In this document: positions 1 to 9,800 of the stretch, piece by piece | Position numbering within the stretch: the stretch's first letter is position 1 | How the letters are laid out: every line of letters begins with the position of its first letter | Assembly (NCBI GenBank): GCA_003695285.1 | Contig: RFIL01000276.1 | Span: 1 to 11,398, forward strand | Reading direction: 5' to 3' | Length of the DNA: 11,398 bases | From: Calditrichota bacterium | Lineage (GTDB): Bacteria; Calditrichota; Calditrichia; RBG-13-44-9; J075 | Made by a program: the position numbers and the translations under genes | Notes under the pieces: model-generated | What the model was told of the DNA's origin: nothing | What the model saw: the letters and a program-made list of their open reading frames with translations, nothing else | Database searches by the model: none

Positions 1-1718
1 CGTTCCCCAAACAGATTGATGTCCGGCAGAGTAATTCCCACCGGAAAACCGGAAGGATTCAGATAATAGGTTTCTCGGCTTTTTCCTCGATACAGAATCA
101 TGGGGTTATGACCGGCACTGGCAAACCAGACCATCCGTTCTCTTGAGTCCAGGATCACATAGAGCATGGTGACGAACATGCCCTTCTTAATATCATCGGT
201 GACAAAAGCATTTACCCGGGTTAAAATATCCGCCGGATTTTTATTGCCACGGGCTTCCAGACGCAATGAGGTTCGAATCATGGTCATCACCAGCGACCCG
301 GGGACTCCCTTACCGGAGACATCCGCCACACATATCCCGATGCTATGTTCATCAACCTCCATGAAATCAAACAAATCTCCCCCCACCTCTTTGGCGGATT
401 GATAATAGGAAGCAATATCATAACCGAGGACATCCGGAAAATCATCCGGGAGGAGCATCTGTTGTATTTCCTGAGCCACCTGAAGTTCTTTTTGCATCCG
501 CTGCTGCTCAATCACACTCAACTGAGCCTCACGGAATTTGGTAGTCATCTCATTGAATGCCTGAGCGATTTCACCCAATTCATCGCTGGAATCAATGTCA
601 ATTTCATCCTGATCCACCTGGCCATGCCCCACTTTTCGTACCCAATCCGCCAGTTTATGAAATGGCTTGGTAATGCGGGTCACCAGAAATGCCAACCCCA
701 GTATGGCTACGCCCAGTATAGCGAAAAAATAAATGAGGAGCTTATTCCGCTCCTGAGCAATTCGCTCATTGATATAGTGTTCAGAAACTTCAATGATCGC
801 ATATCCGATGGGCTCTGCAACCACGGTTTCCAGTCGAATCGGAGAAAGAAAAAAGTAGGAAACGGAATCGTTTTGTATTGAACGATATATCTCCAATTCC
901 CCACGTTGAGATATTTTCTCCATTTCCTGAATGTTTATCTGACTGTTGATTTCATCGGCTTTAAACGGAGAGAGCGCAACCACCTGATACCCCGGGGTAG
1001 TAATCATCGCTCTTCGAATTAAATGATTATGACTTTTGCGGAGGGCCAGTGCATTTTCATTTAATAATAGAACCTGCTCTTTTCGAAGATTTTCCCAATT
1101 CGTTCTGGCAAAACTTTGTGAAGCGGAACCGGCCTCTAAAAAGATATCATTCCGAAGACTCTTCCTTAGATTCATGTACAATGTGGTAAAGGTAACAATG
1201 CCCAGTATCAGGACCACCACAGAGGTCACATAAAAGGACTTTCTGCGCAGGGAGAGGGTTTCCCACCAATTTTTAAACCGAGGTTCTTCAACACTATCCC
1301 GCATTTTGGTCAGGCGCAATTCATTTCCACGATGGGTGATATTATATTGAATATCATCCATCAACTTGCGCATCATCAGGATGCCCAGACCACCCTTCTT
1401 ACCAATTTGAACATATTTTTGTAAATCGGGATTTTGAACCTGACGCGGGTCAAAACTCTTTCCCTGATCAATGATAACAATCGTAAGACTGAGCCGTCGA
1501 ATGATCGCCCTGATGGTTATCTTCCCATCCTTGATATCCAGATAACCATGACGAATAATATTAGTACAGGCTTCATCAACCACTAATTTGAAGGAATTAA
1601 TGATTTTATCGGAAAATTTATATTTTTTCCCTATGCGTTCAATGAAATCCCGCACTTCCTTGAGATGATTCATGGAAGCCGGTATAACCAATTCTTCTTT
1701 TGAAACATTTTTGAACAT
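1..1718 (-). CDS. Membrane sensor with N-terminal RsbW-like HATPase, HAMP and SpoIIE/PP2C phosphatase (3' end outside window)
   Basis: 572 codons are open from ATG at 1718 to the window edge, so the C-terminus is missing. An in-frame TAA lies just upstream of the ATG, and a weak AAAAGGG about 15 bases before it is the only ribosome-site candidate. Visible order: a GHKL/HATPase_c_2 domain (about 5-140) with N-box DEACTNIIRHG at 48-58, DQG at 84-86 and a GGLG lid at 109-112; membrane segment 162-182; a periplasmic region of about 145 residues, possibly Cache-like; membrane segment 327-347; HAMP about 348-398; a short coiled coil; then SpoIIE/PP2C from about 405, with LQVAQEIQQMLLP at 412-424, metal-binding Asp in GGD (448) and ADVSGKG (466), and SAGHNP at 534-539. 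SpoIIE/RsbU enzymes dephosphorylate STAS anti-anti-sigma proteins, and RsbW-like domains phosphorylate them. Having both in one receptor suggests a bifunctional switch, but this is inferred. No STAS partner is in view. The last PP2C motifs lie beyond the window. Confidence 0.92.
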   Translation of the reverse strand, partial: MFKNVSKEELVIPASMNHLKEVRDFIERIGKKYKFSDKIINSFKLVVDEACTNIIRHGYLDIKDGKITIRAIIRRLSLTIVIIDQGKSFDPRQVQNPDLQKYVQIGKKGGLGILMMRKLMDDIQYNITHRGNELRLTKMRDSVEEPRFKNWWETLSLRRKSFYVTSVVVLILGIVTFTTLYMNLRKSLRNDIFLEAGSASQSFARTNWENLRKEQVLLLNENALALRKSHNHLIRRAMITTPGYQVVALSPFKADEINSQINIQEMEKISQRGELEIYRSIQNDSVSYFFLSPIRLETVVAEPIGYAIIEVSEHYINERIAQERNKLLIYFFAILGVAILGLAFLVTRITKPFHKLADWVRKVGHGQVDQDEIDIDSSDELGEIAQAFNEMTTKFREAQLSVIEQQRMQKELQVAQEIQQMLLPDDFPDVLGYDIASYYQSAKEVGGDLFDFMEVDEHSIGICVADVSGKGVPGSLVMTMIRTSLRLEARGNKNPADILTRVNAFVTDDIKKGMFVTMLYVILDSRERMVWFASAGHNPMILYRGKSRETYYLNPSGFPVGITLPDINLFGE

Positions 1719-1821
1719 AAATGAAATACAAATCCCTTTTAATTAAGACATAATTGATTAAAAATAGGATATTCAGCGCAGATTTTCAAATTTTTTTATG
1801 TGTTTGCCGTTTTTTCTTGAT
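1719..1821 (-). other. 103-base intergenic gap between barrel-TPR gene and sensor phosphatase gene
   Basis: This AT-rich spacer separates the TAA of the upstream gene from the ATG of the sensor gene. I see no convincing terminator hairpin and no small reading frame with a good ribosome site. It contains the promoter candidate listed separately. Its length is enough to allow the phosphatase gene to be transcribed on its own. Confidence 0.6.
1759..1790 (-). promoter_or_regulatory. Candidate promoter for the sensor phosphatase gene
   Basis: On the minus strand TTGAAA (1789-1784) is followed after exactly 17 bases by TATTTT (1766-1761), a fair sigma-70 match. The same bases also read as the Bacteroidota-type pattern TTTG (1790-1787), 20 bases, TATTTTTA (1766-1759), which fits TAnnTTTG except for the last base. 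Either reading puts the transcription start roughly 35 bases before the ATG at 1718. The region is AT-rich, so a chance match is possible. Confidence 0.4.
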
Positions 1822-3744
1822 TTATTCATTTTCCTTTGTGCGTTTCAATCTATCTTCGGCAGTATTGATGGCATCCTGTAATTCTTTATTATACGGATAT
1901 TTTTCAGCCAGCTTTTTCCAGATTTTTAGTGCTTCTTCATAACGCCCGGCCAGAAAATGTTCGGTACCGATCAGGTATTGGCGTTGCGCTTCCGGATCCA
2001 TTTCCTGCTGTTTGGGACCACCCAATCGCCCCTTGGCAATTTCCAGATAACGCCGCATCGCTTCATTGGCCGGATCCAGTTTTAACCCCTCCTCGAAGGT
2101 TTCTTTCGCCTTCTCATAATCCCCCAGTTCCAGGTAGGCCAGACCGGTAACAGTAATTTGCTGTACCTTAATCCGGGTGGTTAGGGTGTTGATCTCTTCT
2201 TTTAATTGCGGATCTTTGGGGGAGAGAACCAGGGCTTCGCTTAACAATCTCAGAGCTTCTGAGTAATTCCCTTGTTTAAATTGGTCACGTGCTGCTGTCA
2301 CTAATTTTCGAACTTCCGTATTCAATCGACGTTCCGTAACCCGAATCGCTTCCTGTATTAATGAATCTCCGGGGGCTCGTTCCAGTGCCTGATTAAATTC
2401 AATTAGCGCATCCGTAAATTGATTATTTTGCAGAAAAATATGCCCCTGTTTGAAATGGAGTTCCACAAACTTCCGGTTTTCCTCAGCCAGTTCTTTGTTG
2501 ACCGCATGAGAAATTGCTTCTTGTTGTTGTTTTTCAAATTGACGATCAATCAGTGCCCGGGTGCTATCGAATAGGGCATTTGCTTCTTTGTTAAAGGTAT
2601 CCTCTACCAGAACCTGTTGGAATTCCGAATAGGCATCAAAGTATCGTTCCTGATCTAAATACTCTTTTCCTTTTTTCATATGTTCTGCAATACGCCGTTG
2701 CCGATCCCGTTCTCTGGTTTCAGCAATAATTTGCTTCTCCCGTTCAATTCGCCGCTTTTCCGCCAATTCAATTTTCTCTTCACGAGACATGCCCAGGTTA
2801 AAAGTGATGGAGAAGCGGTGAGAAGGAGGAAACTCCGTCTCGTCAGTTAAACTTCCAAAGGAGTAATCCAGTTGTACAAATTTATATTTTACACCGGCAC
2901 CGAAAGAGGGAAAACTTTTATCAAATCCGGCTCGCAAAGAAGCCATGTTGTTAAACACATATTCACTACCAAAATGTATACTCCCGGATTGAAATTCTCC
3001 CTTGGTATAACCGAGGAGGATATTAAGATTACCGTTGGTACCTAACCGAAGCCCTTTTGCCACTCCAAAAGATATTTTATAACCCAGGGTATCCTCATGG
3101 GCACCCAGTTTCAATCTTTGTTTCAGGGCATTCTGAAAATGAATCCCCACTGAAATGTTCTGTAATGCAGGAGACTCAAACCGGGGCCGATACATCAACC
3201 CGGCATCCAGCCCGAAAGCACTGGTCACCCGATTTTGAGCCGGAAAATCCTGACGTTGAACCTTGAAGGTCAACCCGGCGCTGAGATTAAAGGGGATTTT
3301 TTTGGCATAGGCAATATAAATTTCACTGAAGTCAAATGAAGCATTATCACTTAACTCGATATTGAAAACATCTCGGACCGAGATACCACTGACCCCCAGG
3401 CGTGCATATCCTACCCCCACGGTTCCGAATTGAAGAGTTGGGTAGACAAACCCGATGAAATCATAACTGGCACCTTCGATGACCAGTGGAGTGTGAAACA
3501 AGCTCAGCGCCATGCGTGGAGCATATTCTAACCCGGATGGATTCCAGAAAACCGCTGAGGGATCATCTGCCAGAGCCACAAATGCCCGCCCCAGAGCAAA
3601 TGCTCGAGCACTGGCTCCGATTTCATGTAAAATAGGCTGGGTTCCCGCATCTGCTGTTTGGGCAGTACTATTGCCAGGAAAGAACAGCAAAAACCCCAGT
3701 AACACAACTATCGACGATATTAGTGCTTTAACCTGTCGAGTCAT
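1822..3744 (-). CDS. PorV/PorQ-like outer-membrane barrel fused to periplasmic TPR domain
   Basis: 640 residues from ATG at 3744. An in-frame GTG at 3768 would add eight residues. The ATG is preferred because GAGAG sits five bases upstream and it gives a standard signal peptide (basic TRQVK, hydrophobic core, likely cleavage after STAQ near residue 29). Residues 43-72 show the PorV/PorQ family signature: GASARAFALG, then ADDPSAVFWNPSGL. Alternating beta strands run to about 319, ending in HRFSITFNLGM. A strongly charged helix (about 320-355, rich in E, K and R) leads to about five TPR units at roughly 354-387, 425-459, 480-512, 530-562 and 587-622. PorV in type IX secretion receives substrates with C-terminal sorting domains at the outer membrane. 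The gene just upstream encodes such a substrate, so a shuttle or anchor role for it is the best guess. Typical family members are barrel only, so the TPR extension is uncommon. No cysteines were seen. Confidence 0.92.
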   Translation of the reverse strand: MTRQVKALISSIVVLLGFLLFFPGNSTAQTADAGTQPILHEIGASARAFALGRAFVALADDPSAVFWNPSGLEYAPRMALSLFHTPLVIEGASYDFIGFVYPTLQFGTVGVGYARLGVSGISVRDVFNIELSDNASFDFSEIYIAYAKKIPFNLSAGLTFKVQRQDFPAQNRVTSAFGLDAGLMYRPRFESPALQNISVGIHFQNALKQRLKLGAHEDTLGYKISFGVAKGLRLGTNGNLNILLGYTKGEFQSGSIHFGSEYVFNNMASLRAGFDKSFPSFGAGVKYKFVQLDYSFGSLTDETEFPPSHRFSITFNLGMSREEKIELAEKRRIEREKQIIAETRERDRQRRIAEHMKKGKEYLDQERYFDAYSEFQQVLVEDTFNKEANALFDSTRALIDRQFEKQQQEAISHAVNKELAEENRKFVELHFKQGHIFLQNNQFTDALIEFNQALERAPGDSLIQEAIRVTERRLNTEVRKLVTAARDQFKQGNYSEALRLLSEALVLSPKDPQLKEEINTLTTRIKVQQITVTGLAYLELGDYEKAKETFEEGLKLDPANEAMRRYLEIAKGRLGGPKQQEMDPEAQRQYLIGTEHFLAGRYEEALKIWKKLAEKYPYNKELQDAINTAEDRLKRTKENE

Positions 3745-3749
3745 AATAA

Positions 3750-3754
3750 CTCTC
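3750..3754 (-). promoter_or_regulatory. Ribosome binding site deciding the ATG start of the barrel-TPR gene
   Basis: GAGAG lies five bases upstream of ATG 3744. The alternative GTG at 3768 is preceded only by an A-rich stretch (TTAAGAAAA), which is a weaker site. The difference supports the shorter protein but does not prove it. Confidence 0.4.
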
Positions 3755-3785
3755 AAATTGTTATTCACTTTTCTTAATTTCAGAC

Positions 3786-3809
3786 CACCCTGTTTTTTTT
3801 TCCAGAGTG
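3786..3809 (-). other. Intergenic hairpin with poly-A loop
   Basis: On the minus strand CACTCTG (3809-3803) can pair with CAGGGTG (3792-3786), giving seven pairs with one G-U. The 10-base loop holds nine A residues. It starts nine bases after the TAA of the giant gene and lies inside the short gap to the next gene. It has no U-run after the stem on the minus strand, so it is not a normal intrinsic terminator for this direction. It could be a processing or stability element, or chance. Confidence 0.35.
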
Positions 3810-3817
3810 CCCCGATG

Positions 3818-6800
3818 TTATTTTATATAAACAACCTTGGTTTTAAATACCTCAGATTGTCCATTTTTATAATTCAATCGCAAGACCGCCACATAAACAC
3901 CATTTACCACATGCCGACCTTCGCCATTTCGACCATCCCAAAGCAACTCATTTCCTGTATGTGAACCCCGCGCCAGATTGGAGATAACCCCACTACTCCA
4001 AACCAGTTCACCCAATAAAGTATAAATCCGCAATTCGGCGTCGCCATCATCTTTCATATTAAATGTAAAGCGAGTGGTACCCCGAGGTGCACCGGGAATT
4101 TTGGTATCCAGACCAAAGGGATTGGGGTAGTTCCCGAATATTTTTTGGGGATCACTGGAAAGCACGGTTAACGGAGCGGATGTAAACTTCGAGATAAAAC
4201 CTTCAATGGGAACCCCGTTAAAATCGACCACCTCAACATCAACAATATCCCCTTCTACCACCTGAAACGCATCAACCGATTCCAGACGGAGGAAGAATTT
4301 GCGGTTCAGGGCCTGTGATCCCAGGTCTATCAGGACAATCACGCTATCTGTTTCCCCAGCCACACTGGTATCCGGTGGGGTAAATTTTATGGTGAATGGA
4401 TTCGATGCCGTATCCATGGAAACCTCACCGAGAATGTCTCGGGTTCCAACCTTTGCCAGTTGGGTATAATAGTAACGGGCACTAACGACTCGCACTCGCC
4501 TGATCAGATTCTGATAATCAATCACCAGACTATCGTTGGGGTCTTCTCGGACAGACATTTTAAATCCATTCACAAAGATCTGATCAAACGCATTGGGATT
4601 ATGCACCATCAACCCATATACCGGAACATCCGGTGTTCCCTGAACAAAGTTATTGGAGGGTCGATCCACCAGAAACGTATCCACCTGTAAGCGGTTGGAA
4701 ACCAGATTCACCACCACGGTGATGGAATCGTTTAACAGGGAAACCGGTTGGGAGGTGTTGACATCCACCGGTAATTGCACAAATCCAATCCCCAGGATGG
4801 CGCTGTTGATGTTGATTCCCGGCGCTATTAACCGCCAGGTAAATTCAACGCTATTACTTATATTGTCAAACACTTTGATGGAATCGTTATCCACAAATTC
4901 AAATTCACCAGTGGGATCATATAATCGGACCCGTGTGTTGCCATTCATACCGGCAGTACCCTGACGCTGGATTCTGGCACGTATGGTAAATTCTTTATTC
5001 TTTGAAACCTGTCGGGTGGCTATGGTTGCACCGTTTGCCAGACGTAGATCTAATTGAGCTTCCTGTTGAATTGTGATAGTGGTGTCAAGAGTTTGCTGTA
5101 CCAGCACCGTGTCATTAAATTGGTCATTCCCTCGAACGTCAAACCTCAGTGTCTCGGTAATCGTGCCCTGATTAATGGTTGGCGGGGCGTTAATTGTCCA
5201 GCTCACAGTATTCGCCTGACCAAAGAATTTTACCGAATCCCCGGGATCACTATAGGTAAACCCCGGTGGCAATACTAATCGAGCCGAACGATTCACCACA
5301 TTGGACGGGTTGCTGATGAGGAGCTGAACCTGACCGGTTTGATGGGTTGACCATACTGTAGGCATCTGCACATCGGTGATGTTGATAGCCGGTTGTTCGG
5401 CTATATAGACCCGGGTAATATCACTACCCACGGCTGTATCAGCAGGCGTCAATGAACTACTATCGAGAGGAATGGTAGTAATCTGCACCTTTACAAAGGA
5501 AGAATCGATAATTCCAGCGAATTGACCGTAGAGTTTATTGAGTTCACCATCCACTTGATTCATCTGCTTTTGCAACTGATTGATTTGCTCTTCAACCATT
5601 TCCGGTGCCACTGCCTGTGTATGGGCCCGAATGGTTTTTATCCGTTTCAGAAGTTGCTTCTTCTCGTTTTCCAGGGTATGAATTTCACCGGTGATAGCAG
5701 CCCATTTGGGATTATCCAGTACCCGGAAGTGCCAGCTTACCGGTTGATTCAATTGGAAATCCTGTGTTGCCACCTCTCCCTGCACTAATTGAATGCTGTC
5801 ACCAAAGGCAACAGTAAGCTGCGCAGGTGAGCCGGTGCGAATACCGATTTCTCCGACATTGTTCACCACGGCTTCATACACAAATTCCTGACCATAGCTA
5901 ACAGTATTATTAACCGCACCGGATGTAATTTGACCATCGACCACCAGGGTAGCGCGCTTTTTCACTCGCAAATACACCGATCCGGTTGCACTGAGAGGTT
6001 GGCCATTCACTTGAGATGTTCCTCTAACAATGACGGTTAATGGCACATACCCGTTGGTGACAGAATCTGGAATCTGGAGATTCCACACCACGGAGTCACC
6101 GGTAAAAGGAACCGTTAGAGAGTCAAGGGTAAAGATATCCGGTAATATCAGCGTTGCCTGTCGGTTAGCTATATTGCCGGTAAAAGCAGCTTTCACCACT
6201 GCCTGAATGGATTGTTTGGTCCCGGCAATTAAACTATCTACACCGGGGCGATTTAAATAGGTTTCCGTAATGTTAATCTGCCCGACATCTACCACATCTA
6301 TTTGAAGGGTATCCGTGGGTTTAAGGGTATAGACAGAACTATCCGGATAATTGTGTTCATCATAGGACAGTGAATCAACGATTCGGGTCACAATAGCATA
6401 GGATCCAAAAGGAGCCCCTGCTCTGGTTTTTAGCTGCCATCCTACTGAAGCTTGTTTATTTACTAATTTCACCGCCTGCAATGAAGTAGCGGGATTTAAT
6501 ATTTGAAAGACCGTGGTATCTACATCCAGAATGACAAAAACGGTATCGCCCGGTTCCACATTCGCATCGCCGCTATTGGCCACCTGTGCCTGGATGTTAA
6601 AAATCTGGTCCCTTGCCAGTGGATCGATGTCTGAATTTAGATTATCAATACTTAACGTCGCTCTTTCTTCCACCACCACATTCAAGGGAGCTATCCCGGT
6701 TTGAATTGCGGCACGTTGATTGGAATTTTCATCAAACGCAGCGGAATCCAACCGAGCTTCGATGATGGTTTGTTGTTGAGGTACTGAATCCGGCGCTGTT

Positions 6801-9800
6801 ACCCGAATGACCGTCGCAGAGGATTGCCCGGTAAGCAGTGTGAAGTTATGTGCTTCACCCGGTGGATGTCCTTCAACAGTAAAACCTGACGGAACCGTGA
6901 GGGTGAGATAATTCAGGCTATTCGTCTCAACCCCTGCTTCTCCAACATTTTCCACCCAGACCTGAACTTCAAAAGTCTGAGAGGTGCTGATGGTTCCCAG
7001 ACGTGCGCCCGGTGGATCGGAAATGGCAGCATGCACCACCATGGTGGCCCCCTGGACGACCTCCACTGAATGAGTTAAAGAGTCAGCGATGGGCACCTGC
7101 GAATTACCATCTTTGGCAGACGCCTTGACCTGGAAGGTAAATAATTGACCTAATAGTTGTTGAATTTCCGGATTGATGCCACCACCGTTGAAACCTATCC
7201 CTTTATTTTTCTTACCGGATGGCATCTCTGGTTGAGATTGTAATAAATTGTCATCAATGGTAATGGTCCAGACAGAGCTATCTCCAGAAATGGTCTGAAT
7301 TAAGCTATCATTGGTGAAAAATCCCGAGGGGAGCACCAGTTGGGCCCGTCGGTTCTCCGGAGCCACATTCCCGATGAAGTTAAAATTCGATTTCAGCACA
7401 AATGTCTGGCCGGTGGAGAGAGTATCATCGGTAGCCCCGGGAGGAGAAGTAATCTGAATGGAGGCAACCCGAATAATCGCTGAAGGCACCGTTAGTACCG
7501 GAATATCTACCTGAGTATTGGTGGTGTTTACCGGATTATTTGTGTTAAGATCCGTTGGAATAACACTATAATCCACAGTGATGATGTCGTTAGCACCCAC
7601 GGTGGTATCCACCGCAATCACCTGCCAGGTTCCGGTTAAGTTTGTCTGAGAGATGGTGATCTGGGAATCAGGGGTTGCCGGAGCCAGTGCATAGTTTGAG
7701 GGTAGATGAATCATAACCTCTCCCGTACCAAAGGGACTTTCCCCGGTAGTCGTGATATCGAAGGAGATCGAAAATGTTTGACCAATGGAGTAGGAGCTAT
7801 CACCGGATGCTGTGGCGGAGAGGCTCAGGGTCCTCGGTTCCTGAATGGTTACATTCTCCAGATTGTCCAGAGGCTGATCGATGGTTACCGGATTTCCGGA
7901 AATCATGGAAACAGCTTCTCGTAACACCACCCGATAATTAATGGTCTGACTGGTATTACCGGCGGAAAAGGGATAGAATGTCTCCAGAGTTCCTCCTCCG
8001 GGGAGTACTGAAGCCAGGGTATCCCGTAAAATCGGAACTTCGTTGGCAAGCAATTCAATATCAATCTGATGTAAATCATCGCTACCGTTGTTACGGAGCA
8101 GAATGCGGAGGTTATAATTCTGACCATAGTTTACTGTGCCATTCTGAGCATTGGGAACTCCAGCCAGTTGTAAACTATCTATGCGTATGCTGGAGGGTTG
8201 CACCACCCGTACTGAATCATAAATGGCAGGTTGATTAAAAGTTTTCACATCCGCAGGTTTCAACACATCATGATAGCTCAGAGTCATTCGGCCTCTTACC
8301 ACCCCGGTATCAATGGTAGAAGCCACATTAAAACGTCGGATCATCAGGGCGGTATCTCCTCCCTGAATCATAAATGGTGGTGTATGAGATTGTTGCACCT
8401 GAGTCCATTGATTGGTAATCGCAGAATCCATGTCGGTAAAGAAGAGGCTGCTGGCACTGGTAACTTCACCGGTGGAGGTTCCGGTATTCCTTAGATAATA
8501 GCGTACCGCAACATTGTTCTGACCGGCTACCACCGCAGAGGGTACAATATCAATGGAATCAACAACCAGCGAGGCTTCCTGAATCACTCGCACTTCGTTG
8601 GTGGCGGTATGGGTAAATCCCTGATAGGTTTCGCCATTGGGTAAATTCCCCCGCAGGGTGAAATCCACCGGATACAACCCGGTTAAGAAAGCCGGATCAA
8701 CACTATTTACTTTAAAGGTGATAACACTGCTATCCGGGATGGAATCAGAAGTTCCTATAATCGAAAAGTTTCCATCTACAAATGCTTTAAAGGAATGATT
8801 GGCACCGTCAGTGAAATTAAGAAAAGAGCTATCCGGGTTAACCAACAGGGTGGTATTTCCACTATTCAAAAACGTTGCTCTAAAGGCAACCGATTCTCCC
8901 TGAACCACTGTATCCGGTGCTAAACTACCTGACAGGTAACTTAACTGGATACCACTAACGATGGAGAAGATCGTTGAATTATCAAAAATATTGATGGTTC
9001 CACCATTTAGACTGACATTGGCCGTAATCCGTATATCACCAGTTCGGGAAAATGGGACATTGAAATACCACTGCAGGGTGACCCCATTTGCTCCGGGAGG
9101 AACTTGAGTAACTGTATCCACCCGTATTGGTACCACTCCCAATTGCTGACCATTGTCCACGTAGTTAAATGTAATCGTAGCCGTATCAATTGTGGCGGTT
9201 AAGCTATTGTTAATGATCTTCACAAAGAGATTCACACTATCCTGCCCCGGAAAGACCTGACCATCAACATCATCAATGCTCACCTGATTAATAAAGACCG
9301 CCCCACCCACATTGATATTGGTGAGAGTGTTTATTTCCTGAGAATAGGGTTGCTGATAGACAATCCCGGAAATATCGAGATAGATGCGGAAAGTACCGGA
9401 TTTGGTCACTACCAAAGGATTGGAAATCACACTTACGGTATCCCCGGAAGCAAGTTTTAATCCACTCAGAGTGGTATCAATGGGAATGGTTATAATCGTC
9501 GTTGGGTCATTTATCTTTTCCAGTCGAATTTGAGTAGCGCCACTGAGTTGGAGAGTTCCTCCACCATCATTGAATACCCGCACCGCAATTTGGGCTGTAT
9601 CTCCCAGAGTGTATGAAACCGGTGAAAGTAAACTATCAAAGCTTACATGAGCCGGTTCCACAACTGTCAACGTTGAGAGACTATCTTGCTGGTTGGTAAT
9701 GGAAGTGCCTGAGTTCTTATCCGTTCCCTGGAGGGTCGCACCAAAGTGGATTAAACTGTCCGCACCATTCAGGGTAATATTGGGAACATTCACAAAATAA

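Larger units (their letters stand above)
4691..7831 (-). repeat. C-terminal half repeat array: alternating A and B Ig-like modules
   Basis: Eight modules (residues 1181-2227). Type A (starts 1299, 1698, 1995) carries N-R-x-A-x-L-x-L-P-x-x-F, then a G-D-S-x-x-W strand, as in NRRAQLVLPSGF, NRQATLILPDIF and NRSARLVLPPGF. Type B (starts 1181, 1443, 1572, 1808, 2106) carries a G-E/D/T-x-x-x-x-x-G pattern, as in VGEAGVETN and VGEIGIRTG. The order is B A B B A B A B. Modules join at a recurring linker like VEVVQGA, VVVEERA, LRVKKRA and ITIQQEA. Divergence is high at protein level, so this is an old repeat and not a recent DNA duplication. Confidence 0.75.

Noticed and set aside
345..881. 178-codon open frame on the plus strand
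   Set aside because: It lies antisense to the HAMP/SpoIIE part of the sensor gene, where the minus frame gives clear family motifs. The plus product has no recognisable domain.
1..1718. Classical sensor histidine kinase
   Set aside because: The ATPase domain is at the N-terminus with no HisKA/H-box, and the output domain after HAMP is PP2C/SpoIIE, so it fits a partner-switching protein and not a two-component kinase.
1822..3768. GTG at 3768 as the start of the barrel gene
   Set aside because: It remains possible, but ATG 3744 has the better upstream GAGAG and gives a more typical signal peptide.
3786..3809. Intrinsic terminator after the giant gene
   Set aside because: The hairpin exists, but the A-run is in the loop and no U-run follows the stem on the minus strand. 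The plus strand has no gene ending here.
3512..3964. 150-codon open frame on the plus strand spanning the gap between the two larger genes
   Set aside because: It is antisense to the signature region of the barrel gene and the end of the sorting domain. Its composition looks like a shadow, and there is no clear ribosome site.
4653..4964. 103-codon plus-strand open frame, with several similar ones up to 11183
   Set aside because: All are antisense to the continuous giant repeat gene, and none has recognisable motifs.
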